Source: Tamarix chinensis
Taxonomy: Eukaryota > Streptophyta > Magnoliopsida > Caryophyllales > Tamaricaceae
Assembly (NCBI GenBank): GCA_030549775.1
Contig: CM060175.1
Span: 44,147,415-44,211,414, forward strand
DNA: 64,000 nt
Direction: 5' to 3'
Part shown: positions 46,637 to 57,915 of the stretch, piece by piece
Position numbering within the stretch: the first letter of the stretch is position 1
Layout of the letters: each line of letters starts with the position of its first letter
Translations under genes and position numbers: made by a program
The notes under the pieces: model-generated
Told to the model about the DNA's origin: nothing
Databases searched by the model: none
What the model saw: only the letters and a program-made list of their open reading frames with translations

Positions 46637-48812
46637 TCTGGATCCTTCTATTATTGATTCCTTTGTAGATAATTCTCATCATGCTGGGCTCACTGCATCT
46701 ATAAGAAAAGCTGAACTCAAAGAGACTATCTTCTCTATGGGTGATACTAAAGCGCCTGAAGTTGGTCGTTTTTCTACAGGTTTTTTCAAGGCTAGCTGGC
46801 CTATTATTGCTGATGAGGTATTGTGGGCTGTTCGAGAATTTTTTGCCTCTAGTTTCTTGCCTAGGAAGCTAAACATCACAGCTTTAGCTCTTATCCCAAA
46901 GAAACCAAATGCAAATAAGGTAACTGAGTTTAGACCCATAGCCTGATGCAATCTGTTGTATAAAATTATCTCTAAAATTTTTTCCATAGATTGAAGAGTA
47001 TTATGCCCACCATTATTGATCATTCTCAGAATGCTTTCATCAAGGGGAGAAGAATTAGAGAAAATGTACTTTTGGCTCATGAATTAGTCAAGAAATACTC
47101 TAATAAAGACATCTCACCTAGATGTATGATTAAGATTAATCTTCAAAAAGCATATGACATGGTAAATTTGAATTTTCTACAACAACTCCTTATCTTATAT
47201 GGTTTTCCTCCCCACTTTGTAAAGTTGATTATGGCTTGTATGACCACTGTGTCTTACTCTGTCACCTTTAATGCGGTCTTTGCTGCTCCTTTTCTTGGGA
47301 GAAGAGGTTTAATGCAAGGAGATACTCTATCTCCTTATTTATTAGTGTTGGTGATGGATTATTTCAGTAGATGTTTGAAGAAGCTATGGGTAGATCCAAG
47401 GTTTAATGCTCATTCTAGATGTAAAGGCTTGAAGCTCATCATCCTCAATTTTGCTAATGATTTATTACTATTCTGTAAGGGTAATCTGTAGAGTGTTATG
47501 TGTCTTCAAGAGGTGCTAGCTCAATTCTTTGCACTTTCAGGGTTATCTATTAACCCTCTTAAGTGTAGTGCATTTTTTGGGGGTGTTGATACCCATACCC
47601 AAGCAGCCATTTTGGTTTTTCTCAGGTTTCCTGCAGGTGTTTTTCCTATCACTTATCTTGGCCTACCTTTAACCTCAGCTCGTTCGTCTGCAAACCATCT
47701 GCAACCATTGCTGGATAAGATTACAGCTAGATTGAGATATTGGAGCAACTTATTTCTTTATTATGCTGGTCAGCTACAAATCATTAAATCTGTCTTATTT
47801 AGTATCCAACTCTACTTCAGTCAAATTATTTTGTTCCCTAGGAAAGTGTTGCACTATTTTATCAGCATGTGTAGGAATTTCCTATGGTTTGGAAAGATGC
47901 ATGTAAGGAAGGCTACCCTTGTTGCTTATGATAAGCTTTGCTCACTAATCAATGAAGGTGGACTTGGATTACTCAACCTAGAGCTTTGGAATTGTTGTGC
48001 TTTGGGGAAGATTCTATGGAATCTTACAGCAAAAAAGGATACATTATGGGTGAAATGGGTACATTCCATATACCTTAAGCAGGGATATGTGTGGGACTTT
48101 ACTCCTTCTTGTACTTCCTGGATTTTTCTTAGGATTTCGTAAACAAGATCTCTATTACAGGAATATATATAGAGTTGTGAGACAAGGAATTTTACTGAGT
48201 ATAGCATTCAAATAGCTTATCATTCCATTCGAGCTAAAAAAGACAAGTAATATTGGGCAAATCTGGTATGGAGACCTTTATCAACCCTAAGATTAAGATT
48301 TACATCATGGCTTGCATGCAGGAACATATTCTTAACTAAAGCCAGGATGAGGGATCGAGGTATGGAGGTGGAACAAAGTTATGTTTTCTTTCAGAAGCAG
48401 ATGGAGACCAGAGAGCACTTGTTTATACTTTTTCCTAATACCTCCATTATTTGGCAACATATCAGGAAGGTTGGTGGTAGAAGTGACCTGATTCTTGGTT
48501 GGGAGCATGAAATCAAGGCCTTAACTACAAGATCTCGACAGGCATCAAAGAAAAAACACATTTGAGGAGCTTTGTTTGTTTCTTACCTTGCTACTATTTG
48601 GCATGAAACGAACCTTAGGTTGTTTTAGAATAGGGCTAGATAGAATTATATGCTATTAAGAATCATCATTATGAATGTCTCTAGGAGGATAGTGCACCTT
48701 AGTTTTCATGCTTAGTATGCTAGATGGTTATCGCTTCTTGATTGTATTGAACGTTCTGCTACTTTGTAATTTCTATTTCGAAAGTAATAAATTTTCTTAC
48801 TTATAAAAAAAA
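46637..48812 (+). mobile_element. LINE4: 5'-truncated L1-like element inside element H
   Basis: 2176-bp insertion ending with a poly(A) run (48805-48812) and flanked by an exact 11-bp duplication. Starts between the endonuclease and RT domains, so it is 5'-truncated, as most LINE copies are. It interrupts the gypsy RT-RNase H coding region in frame-neutral fashion: gypsy sequence resumes right after the second duplication copy. Confidence 0.95.
46640..48780 (+). pseudogene. LINE4 reverse transcriptase with zf-RVT tail
   Basis: Long fragments: 46640-46946 (pre-RT: MGDTKAPEVGRFSTGFFKASW, ALIPKKPNANKVTEFRPIA), 46991-47488 (RT core: NAFIKGRRIRENVLLAHEL, MIKINLQKAYDMVN, GLMQGDTLSPYLLVL, FANDLLLF), 47498-48140 (connection: GLPLTSARSSANHLQPLLDKI, LRYWSNLFLYYAGQLQIIKS; LGLLNLELWN), 48300-48565 (zf-RVT: CRNIFLTKARM, ETREHLFILFPNTSIIW). 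Both catalytic Asp-bearing motifs are mutated: KIDL to KINL and FADD to FAND. A stop at 47489 and others break the frame. Best-preserved of the four LINEs, but inactive. Confidence 0.9.
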
Positions 48813-48823
48813 ACTTCTCTACC

Positions 48824-49522
48824 ATTGCAACACCTATCACACAATTGATGAAGAAAAGAGAGTTCCATTGGAATGATCAAGCAACAAAGTCTTTTAAAGA
48901 CTTGAAGACAAAGTTATCAAAAATACCGATATTATCTTTACCTTATTTTGATAAATTATTTGAAGTAACTTGTGATGCTAGTGGTGTAGGCATTGGGGTT
49001 TTTCTCTCACAAGAAAGGAAACCAATTGCTTTCTTTAATGAAAAGTTAAATGGTGCAAGACTCAATAATTCGACCTATGATAAAGAGTTTTATGCTATTG
49101 TGTATTGTTTGGAGACATGGAACCATTACTTAAGACCCAAGCCTTTTGTACTTCACTCGAATCATGAGAGTTTAAAGTATCTATATGGTCAAAAGAAGGT
49201 GAGTCCAAGATATACTAAGTGCATAAGCTTATTGCAAACATTTATGTTCTCTATAGGTTATATGGATGGCAAAGAGAATGTTGTGGTGGATGCATTATCT
49301 AGGAGGACCATGGTACTTACCATGAAGGATGCAAAGCTTTTGGGATTAGAGATATCGAAGAGTCAATATGCCATGTATGATGATTTTGTAATGATCTTCA
49401 AAGATTTCAAGAAACAAGGAAGTTATGGAGCTTATGTTATTCAAGATGGATTCTTATTCAAACAAAACAAATTATGTGTTCCTAAGACCTCAGTTCGAGA
49501 CTTACTTGCAGAGGAATTATAA
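48824..49522 (+). pseudogene. Element H RT C-terminus and RNase H
   Basis: Continues the gypsy RT after LINE4: KKREFHWNDQATKSFKDLK, then RNase H starting FEVTCDASGVGIGVFLSQE (catalytic D present, 48959-49015), YDKEFYAIVYCLETWNHYL (E present, 49075-49130), VLHSNHESLKYL (49150-49185; the usual D of '.TDH.SL' is N), DALSRR at 49288-49305 (D present). A 225-codon uninterrupted frame, unusually well kept compared with gag. In active elements RNase H removes the RNA strand during cDNA synthesis. Confidence 0.85.
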
Positions 49523-49529
49523 GAGACTT

Positions 49530-50570
49530 TGGATTTCACAAGACTTTGAAGTAGTTACAGGAACATTTCTATGAGTCGAGAATGAAGAAAGGAGTATAAG
49601 TCATGATTACTAGGTGTACTACATGCAAAAGGAGCAAGAGCTTCTTCCGCAAAGGGTTATATGTGCCTTTACCCATGCCTACTCAACCATGGGAAGGTGT
49701 TAGTATAGATTTTATTGTGGGATTGGTGAGGACACAAAGAGGCAAGAATTCTATTATGGTTTTGGTGGATCGATTTTCCAAGATGGCTCATTTTGTTCCA
49801 TGTCACAAGGCCGATGATGATACCCATGTTGTGGATTTATATTTTAAGGAGATTATGAGATTGGATGGGATTCCAAGGATTATAGGTTCAGATAGAGATG
49901 TGAAATTTCTAAGTTATTTTTTGAAGGCATTATGGCACATGCTAGGAACAAAGCTTCTATTTAGCACTTCACATCATCCTCAAATGGATGGAAAAACCGA
50001 AGTTGCTAATAGAACTATAGGTACTTTGCTAAGGTTATTTTTGAGTAGAAGTGCTAAATATTGTGATGTCAAGTTAGCACATGCAAGTTTTTCTTACAAT
50101 CAAAGTCCTTCAACAAGAACAAGTTGTTATCCATTTGAGATAGTATATGGTATTAATCCATATATGCTGATTGATATCGTGCCATTAACGGAAGGTGAAG
50201 TGAAGAGTTATAATGTATAAGAGAAAAAGGAGTTATTTCAAAAAAATTCATCAAAAAATCAAGAACAATATTGAGATGGCGAATGAAGTGTATAAGATAA
50301 GAGCAAATAAGCATATGAGTCAACATGCTTTTTAATCAAAAGATTTGGTATGGTTGTACTTGAGGAAGGAGAGATTTCCTAATTTAAGTAAGAATAAGCT
50401 TATGCCATGGGTGGATTGTCATTTAAAATTATTTTGAAAGTTTGGGAAAAGTGATTATGAGCTAGATTTTCCAGATTCATATAGTGGAGTATCAAGGAAA
50501 TTAATTGTTGGAGACATTAGCCCATACTATGGCCACTCAAATTTGAGGGCAAATTCAAATCAACAAGGGG
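49530..50570 (+). pseudogene. Element H integrase
   Basis: The first zinc-binding part (49530-49600) is frameshifted; from 49603 a 205-codon frame holds TRCTTCKRSKS (Cys pair), QPWEGVSIDFIVGL (first catalytic D), VLVDRFSKMAHFVPCHK, IIGSDRDVKFLS (second D), HHPQMDGKTEVANRT (E), SYNQSPSTRTSCYPFEIVYG. So the D-D-E triad is intact. Beyond a stop at 50218 the C-terminal part is readable in a shifted frame with stops (LVWLYLRKERFPNL region 50345-50390, SRKLIVGDISPYYG near 50490-50535). No chromodomain follows. Confidence 0.85.
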
Positions 50571-50574
50571 AGAA
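50565..50574 (+). other. Polypurine tract of element H
   Basis: AAGGGGAGAA immediately before the 3' LTR; primes plus-strand synthesis in active elements. Confidence 0.75.
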
Positions 50575-51440
50575 TAATACAGGAGAAAACACTCAAGAAT
50601 TGGCATTCATCATTATGAAACCAATATTCTACATTCAAAAAGGATCTTCCACAAAATTAGTTGCTATAGTTGCTAGTTATAGATGAAACATACTATACAA
50701 GCTACTATGCATACGTATATGTGCATAACATGGATGGAGTGCTTGGCTATGTGCATGGGGGAAATAATATGTAGCTTAGACATGCATATTAGTTGCTATA
50801 GTTAATTAATTAATTAATTACTAGAGTTAGAGACTAGCTTGAGACTAAAGTTGGATAAATCTACCTTTTTTTAAGAATATTATATATTATAGTATCTTTT
50901 AGTATATTCTTTATTCTAGTATCTTCTAGATAGGTATCTTTTGAATAATCATACCTTTTAGCTAGTATCTTGTAATCAGTATCCTTGGAAATATAAAGCC
51001 ATAGAACCCACGATTGATGATATATCAAGAATTCAAGTTGAATGCAAATTGCAAGTATTAAATTCTATGTGAGTTCATCTCAAGTTTAATAAAATGTGTA
51101 AACGATTAATCTTGAAACCCTTAATGTCTTCATTTGTGTTCATTAGATATTAAGTATTATCTTTCCCAAACTCCATAACCCATGCCCTTCTAGGCATATT
51201 CATCATCCAAACACATCCTAAAATCAAAAACCTAACTTTTCTATTTTGAAACCCAAACCCTAGTTTTCAAAACTAAACCCTAATGCTAACCCTAACATAT
51301 GACACCTTATATCATGAAGCCCTAATTACTGAATCATCATCTCATCATTATTGAATCAACATCATCATCATATCATCTAATTTGAATAATCTTTATCATT
51401 AATTCATCATCATTGAATCATCATCACCAACTTTCCATTT
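50575..51440 (+). repeat. Element H, 3' LTR, truncated at its 3' end
   Basis: Begins TAATACAGGAG (the 5' LTR has TGATATAAGAG, so the TG is mutated) and follows the 5' LTR to 'tcatcatcacca' (5' LTR position about 43605). The last ~140-190 bp of the LTR are absent. Confidence 0.8.
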
Positions 51441-51625
51441 CCCCTCTTTTGATTGACACTTTTGGACTAAATTGATCTGCACCTCTCGAGAACCCCTATG
51501 TTAGCTGTAGAAGATAGGTCAATCTATCTTGAACAAAATCCACCCATTCAACTCGAATTCTAATGGTAGGAATTAGGTTTTTTGATATATTTTTGACCAA
51601 ACTTGTGATTGTATTGATTTGTTGG

Positions 51626-51634
51626 CTATAAATA
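51626..51634 (+). promoter_or_regulatory. TATA box, first copy
   Basis: CTATAAATA in TTGGCTATAAATAACCCTAATC. Confidence 0.5.
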
Positions 51635-52663
51635 ACCCTAATCACCCCTTCCATTTACCTTTCTTTCGACCACCAAAAATACCTTAGCCCTCTAGCACTT
51701 GCCTTCTCCCCTCTCCACATTGAGCATTGCATTCAAATTCTTTTACTCTTCTGATTCTTTCACTAGATTGTTCTTATTTTAGTGTTAAGCAAGAAAGAAT
51801 TAGATTTAGGAGAAAGTTTAGTTATTTCAATAGAATCATCCATTCTCTCTTAGGTGTGGTATGTCTATTTTTCCCTGTCTATCTTAAGTTATAGTTTATG
51901 AAAATTATTGAATGATTTTTTAGTTTAAGCTTTTTGTTTTAAACATTTTGAAAGATCAGGATTTCCATAGGTTGAGTTTTCTTATTTAAGTAAAGTTTTA
52001 CTTGCATCAAGTAATTTATTTTTACTTCTAAAATGTAAAATAGTTAAGGTCGTGTATTATGAAACCTTTAAAGTTCTGATTATATATGTGGATATGAGTA
52101 TATGTTTTTTAGATGTGGTACTAGGTGATTATACTGTAAACATTTATGAGACATGCATGATTGTTAAGGAAAACTAGGTTATGATGATTAATTGTGATAT
52201 ATGCAATTAGATTGTTAATTTTTTTGGAAAAAATTTATACTTAAATGAAACTATATTAACCTATGTCGAATTGTTCCTAAAGATTCATAGCATTTTCCAT
52301 GATGCATTTAACCTAAAATACTACTTAGATCAATTTGGAGGATCGATTGGGACAATTGAAGGGAGAGATAATCTCAACCTTGTCTTTTTCTATCTCTCCC
52401 TTCTACACATTTCTAAGATCATTGCTTCGATCTCAAGTACTATTATGCTTAGCTGGAATATTCCTTCCATGCAAACCTTCCATTACCTCTATTATGAATT
52501 TTATTCTCAACTAATTAACCTACATTTCTCCAAAAATATTATTTGAGATCTAGAGAATAGGTTAGTATATCTAAGATAAAATTTGTCTATTTAGCTCCAA
52601 ATGGTAAGAATTATGGTTTTTTAATTTTTCCTAACAACTCTATGATTCATCTCAATTGTTTGG

Positions 52664-52672
52664 TTATAAATA
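52664..52672 (+). promoter_or_regulatory. TATA box, second copy
   Basis: TTATAAATA in TTGGTTATAAATAACCCTAAT, about 1.04 kb after the first copy. Confidence 0.5.
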
Positions 52673-53782
52673 ACCCTAATTACCCCTTTTGTTCACTTTT
52701 CTTTCAACCATCAAAAATACCTAACTCTCTATACTCACTTTTCTCCCTTTTGCACTTTTCTCCCCGCAGTCAAACTCCTTTTACATTTTTTATCCTCTCT
52801 CTAGATCCCTCTCATTTTAACTATTAAGCAAAGAAGAGTTAGATGTGAGAAAAAAATTGAATGATTCAATAGAGCATCTTTTATTTTGCCTTTGGGGTGT
52901 AGTATATTCATTCTTTCCTTTATATTTCAAGTTCAATTTTATTAAGGTTATGTATGAATTTTTGAGTTAAAGATTGTTGCTTTTAAGGGTTTAAAAGTTG
53001 AGGTCTTCACAAGCTAAGATTTCTAGTTTGAGGAATGTTTTGATTGTATCAAGTTAGTAATTCTTGATTCTAAAATGGGTTTTGAGTATTCACGCATGAT
53101 ATGGAACTCTTTAAGTTGATATTATATGTTTCCATTAATGTATATATCTTACAAAACTTATTTGGATGGTTAGATTGTGTATAAGGAGTAAAAAGATAAA
53201 TCTTGACAAAATGGGTGGTGATGATTAATTATTGAGATGCGGAAGTTAAATAGGCTAAAATGTGTTATATAATGTTAAATCATGTTCTAATGTGGTTTAA
53301 TGAAGATTTATAAGCATGATCACCATGAACATGGTTGTTTGATGTTGTTGGAGGGAAAACTAATCAACTGGTTAGATTAAACCAATTGACTAGTTCCTAG
53401 AAAAGTGTACCAGTTAACCCAAACCATCAATTGTTATGCCTACAGAGACCTTAGTCTTGCTCTATGCTTTAAACCATTGACTGGTTGGTGCAACTGATCG
53501 ATTGATTCAATAGGTCTGTGTAATTTGATTCCTTTCGGTTAATTAAGCATTGAGGCTATACATGGGACTATCCTATGATTATTAAAAGGATAAAATAATA
53601 TTTTATCATGGCTTAATAACCCAATGGGTGGATTAAATAGATCATAATTTATGACATAATCAATGAGTATTGTAAAGGTAAAATGGGTGTACCACTTATA
53701 AAATGTGACGGCCGTGAGAAGAGATTAATGAAGCACATTATGTGCTTAAATCAAATAACATGTTGGGAATGCATAATATTAT

Positions 53783-53787
53783 ATAAG
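53783..53787. repeat. Target-site duplication of LTR C (ATAAG)
   Basis: ATAAG at 53783-53787 and 58622-58626. Confidence 0.95.
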
Positions 53788-54281
53788 TGAAATGCCCCAG
53801 AATTATTTATTTTAAGATATATTACTAAATAAGGATTTATTAGGAAATTAATTTATTTTATTACTTTATTTGGAATAAGAGGGATTTATTTAGGGCAAAT
53901 TAATAGGAATTTATAAATATTTTTTTAAGGGAAAAATTGGGCTTTTTGTTAATTAAAAAGGAATTTAGGAGAAATATTTTTTTTTAAAACCCTAAATTAG
54001 TCTAAAAAGAAAATTTAATATTTTTATATAAATATTTTATTTTAGATACCTAAACTATTCAAATTAATTTATTTAAAACCAAAACCTTAAATTTTCCTTT
54101 CCCTTTTTTCCTTTTTCTTTTTCTTTTCTCCTTTTTCTTCTTTTATTTGTTTCTTCTTATTTTCTCCGGCCAGTTGGGCCTGACGCGGCCCGACCCACCT
54201 CTCCTTCTCCTTTCTCTGTGGCCCAGCGTCGCTGCCTATCCTGCGTGCATCCGAGCGCCGCGTTTCATCTCGTTTTTGATT

Positions 54282-54296
54282 GAGACGCTGCGTCTC
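54282..54296. repeat. Palindrome GAGACG-CTG-CGTCTC
   Basis: Perfect 6-bp arms, upstream of the TATA of LTR C; counterpart of 23466-23480 in LTR D. Confidence 0.8.
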
Positions 54297-54681
54297 ATTT
54301 AATGACAATGTAACTGGCGCTGACCGGCCCGGTTCTCCCCCTTTTCTTTTCTTTCCCTACCGACCGGTTCACCCCCCCCTCCTTCCTTCTTCCTCATTTC
54401 TCCCATGTTGACGCATCCTGTAGCTTCCACCCCCGAAAATGGTGGTGCTGGCTATGAGGACTCTGAGCGGCTGAGTCTCCTCTCTTTTTCTCCCTCTCGA
54501 CCCACACATGAGCTTGGCATGATCGATCATCCTCAACTCTCACTCGTTCCCTCTCTATTGCTTCTCGAAGCTTCGACCCCGACCAAAATGATTGGCGGCC
54601 GATTTTTGCCACCAGCCACACAAACCCTAGTACCCAATAATATCTTGTCGACCTCTAAAACCCTATTAAACCATCTAAACT

Positions 54682-54690
54682 CTATAAATA
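54682..54690 (+). promoter_or_regulatory. TATA box of LTR C
   Basis: CTATAAATA followed by GAAACCCTAA-containing leader, as in A and E. Confidence 0.6.
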
Positions 54691-55239
54691 ACTTAGTTGT
54701 GGACATTTTTGAAGCTTCTTCTTTCTCGAAACCCTAAGTGAGAACTGCCCGCCACCGCGACTTCAGACACGCTTTTCTCGGCCGTTAGCAAACCTCGACG
54801 CCGCCTCTGCACCTCAAAATATTCCCTGCAACACCATCTAATTAACTAAACCATTTTCAACCTTCATTTCTTATTGTACGGGCCTCCATGACTATGCAAA
54901 GTTTGCTGCTCATCTTGCTAGAATTTTCACCCCGAATCCTTAAACCACTGTCCGCCGCCACGTACACACTTCTGCCACCCTATAAACCACCCAACATCTC
55001 TTGCTAAGTCTCCTCCATCGAACCATAAGCTTATTTTATTTTTCTCCTTTCTCCTTTCCCCTTCCCTCTTTTTCTTCATTTTCACCCCTCTTAGATCCCT
55101 TTTCCGGCCACCTACGAGAACCACCGCAGGTGCCACCCATCCCCACCAACTCAAGGTGAAATCTTAGACCTTTTAAATACTTAATTTCAAATTATTGAGG
55201 ATTATTATGCTTTTATCCAAAATTTTAATGTTAATTTGA

Positions 55240-55738
55240 TTCTAATTATTATTATTATAATTATTATTATTATTATTGTTATCAACTGTAATCTAATGGT
55301 TAAATCTTCTTCATAGGTTTGGGATTATTCTTGAGTTAGAAAAACTATTATTCTCGAATTTTAGTTATTTAATAGAATTATTACATGTTTAATATTATTA
55401 TTAATAATATAATTAATATTATTATTATTAATGTAATTAATTATTTAATATTGTAATTATTTCAGGAGGGGTAGAAACCTAAAATTTTAATTAAGCCTCG
55501 CAACTTTGCCTTTTATTATTATTATTAGCATTTTTAACATTATTACTAATATATTATCATTATTAGCACTATTTCCTTTTCTATTATAAGTATATATATA
55601 TTATTACTACTATTATTACCATTTTTAATACTATTTGTATTAAATGGGGTAGTTGCGAAAGCCACTTTTAATTTTAAGATTTATATTATTATTAATATTA
55701 ATATTCTACCAATAAGAGTATTATTAATAATATTTTAC

Positions 55739-55777
<39 letters not shown>

Positions 55778-55800
55778 TATTACTATTATTACTATTTTGG
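55240..55800 (+). repeat. TTA-rich microsatellite block of LTR C
   Basis: Imperfect ATT/TTA arrays, purest near 55742-55795. Confidence 0.85.
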
Positions 55801-56056
55801 GTGAAGGGTAGAAACCCTTATATCACCACCCCTTTTTGAATGGAAATAGTAATTTAGTTGTATTCTTAAGTAATATTTTTGTATAGTTAATTATTGTGTA
55901 ATATTATTTTAATTAAAAAATAAATCTTAGAATAAGTTAGAGAATAATAAAATTTTATAAGGAAGCCTAATTATAGTATAATTTTATATAATAGGTGAAC
56001 CCATTCAAACCCCTCAAGTGGAATAGGAGCGTGCACCAAGACCGGTGTCGTTTTAG

Positions 56057-56058
56057 GT
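56057..56058 (+). other. Splice-donor-like site, LTR C
   Basis: TTTTAG|GTAAGG in the shared GTGCACCAAGACCGGTGTCG context. Confidence 0.4.
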
Positions 56059-57469
56059 AAGGGGTGCTAAGGCCTTTTGTGTGCTTATATGCATTATGTG
56101 CTTTGCATGCTATGTATCATATGTTCATTATTGTAATTATTTCATATATGGTATGACGTGGAGTTCAAGCATGTTCTGGTATTATTATATGGCATGTGTA
56201 TTACTTATATATGATGATATGTGTTGTGACCCTGTAAGACATGCATGTGAGGATTTTGATGTGGTTATGTGGGGGAAAGGATGAAAAAGGAGAATGGGGA
56301 AAGAGGTTGATCAAGGGAGATGAGTTGACCTAATTATTTTAGTGATTTATGGGTGGAAGAATATAATTTATGGTTTATATGGGAGATTCTAATTTATGAT
56401 CTTTTGTGGAAGAATATGATTTGTGGTTTTATATGGGAGAATCTAATTTATGGTTTTTTGTGGGAGAATATAATTTATGGTTCTATTTGGGAGAATCTAA
56501 TTTATGGTTTTGTGTGGGAGAATATAATTTATGGTTTTATATAGGAGAATCTGATTTATGGTGTCATATGGAAGAATTTAATCGATGGTTTTGTATGAGA
56601 GAATCCATCCTAGGGTGTGGTATGGATGAATATTTGGTTTTGTGTGGATTGAATTTAGGGTATTGTATGACTGAATCTTGGGTTTTGCATGGTGGTATTA
56701 ATGGTTGTGTGGTGGTATTAGGGTTCCGTGGTGGAGTTAGGGTTTTGCATGGGAGTTAATGATTGCATGGAATTTAGGGTTTGCATGAAAAGTTCGAATG
56801 GTCGCATGGGATGTGTAAAGTCTGTATGGGAGTAAAATTTATGTATGAAAAGCTAATTTGGGAAGTAAGGAAGGTAATGTAAGCGTTGTTTGGGTAGTTA
56901 AACACTTTGGATGGAAAATAATACGTGGAACATTATCTGGGTACATAGGAGACGAAGCTAGGGTTTGGAGTGGCTAATTGTGAATTGTCGTGGTTAACTA
57001 AGGTTTGGAATGGCTAATTATAGTTGTTATGGTTAAATAAGGTTTGGAGTGGTTAATTATGGTTTGTGGTGGTTGATTAGGGTTTGGTGTGGCTGCTTAG
57101 GGTTTTTGTTGTATCATGTGTTTTTGGTGATTAAGGTGTAATTATGAGAATGGAATCGATGATTTGTGATGTGTGGAGTGTTAAAATGATTTGGGTGATG
57201 TGAGGTGGAGTAAGAGGGGATGTTAAGGCCTAAATTAGGGTTTCGAGATAAAACCCTAGAGTGAGATGTGAAGTAGAATTGGAGGATAAGTGTAAAGGGA
57301 GCGATTCATGTATGTCTAGGGGTTGGTGGTAGCACATGTGTACTTGGTGAATAAAGTATGATGATGAATATGGAATTTATGATTTATGATTCGTGCATGT
57401 CCATGGTGAAAGCCTTTGAATAAAATATTCAAGACACTAATTACTTAAAGTGGAAGATATTGAGACAGG

Positions 57470-57915
57470 ACTAGCCGATCCACCGGTCAATAATAGTGGT
57501 TAGGGTTTTACCCTATGTGCGACCGATCCACCGGTAATAATAATGGTTAGGGTTTTATCCTATTGTGACCGATCCACCATTAATAATAGTGGTTAGGACA
57601 TGATATCCTATGTGTGACCGGCCTACCGGTTATAATAGTGGGGGATCCCGATCTCAATGAAAATAAACCAGAGTTTTGCTAAGGCAAATAAAAGACACTA
57701 ATTACTTACAATGGAACACCATGCAAGGAGGAACCGAACCGATCCACCGGTTAGGAATAGTGGTTAGGGTTTTTAACCTATATGTGACCGATCCACCAGT
57801 TAAAATAGTGGTTAGGGTTTGACCCTATTGTGACCGATCCATCGGTAATAATAGTGGTTAGGGCATGATGCTCTATTGTGACCGGCCCATCGGTTATAAT
57901 AGTGGGGTGTTCCTA
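57470..57915 (+). repeat. Hairpin-unit array of LTR C
   Basis: Seven or more units. Stems: TAGGGTTTTACCCTA (57501-57515), TAGGGTTTTATCCTA (57548-57562), TAGGACATGATATCCTA (57594-57610), TAGGGTTTTTAACCTA (57765-57780), TAGGGTTTGACCCTA (57813-57827), TAGGGCATGATGCTCTA (57859-57875). All but a few positions pair, with G-T pairs or one mismatch elsewhere. Confidence 0.85.

Larger units (their letters stand above)
42748..51440 (+). mobile_element. Element H: Ty3/gypsy retrotransposon, split by LINE4, 3' LTR truncated
   Basis: 5' LTR 42748-43748, PBS 43753, gag, protease, RT, RNase H, integrase in gypsy order, polypurine tract 50565-50574, then 3' LTR 50575-~51440. The last ~190 bp of the 3' LTR (after 'tcatcatcacca') are missing and a G-type LTR follows, so no target duplication can be checked. 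Gene order and the protease/RT/IN signatures fit a chromovirus of CRM/Reina type (inference); no chromodomain was seen after IN. Confidence 0.85.
51441..53787 (+). repeat. G-type LTR fragment with duplicated promoter region
   Basis: 52290-53520 matches the G 5' LTR from about 30370 on ('atcgattgggacaattgaag', 'ctggaatattccttccatg', the TATA context, 'cagagaccttagtcttgctc' at 53445 against 31511). The part 51470-52210 repeats the TATA-containing segment a second time. Interrupted by LTR C at 53788 and continuing at 58627. The frames at 52271-52827 are not supported as genes. Confidence 0.65.

Noticed and set aside
56353..56759. Repetitive protein (GESNLWF / ENLIYGF type repeats) in two frames
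   Set aside because: Both frames are translations of the gggagaat minisatellite of LTR C; indels between units and copies disturb the frame in A and B.
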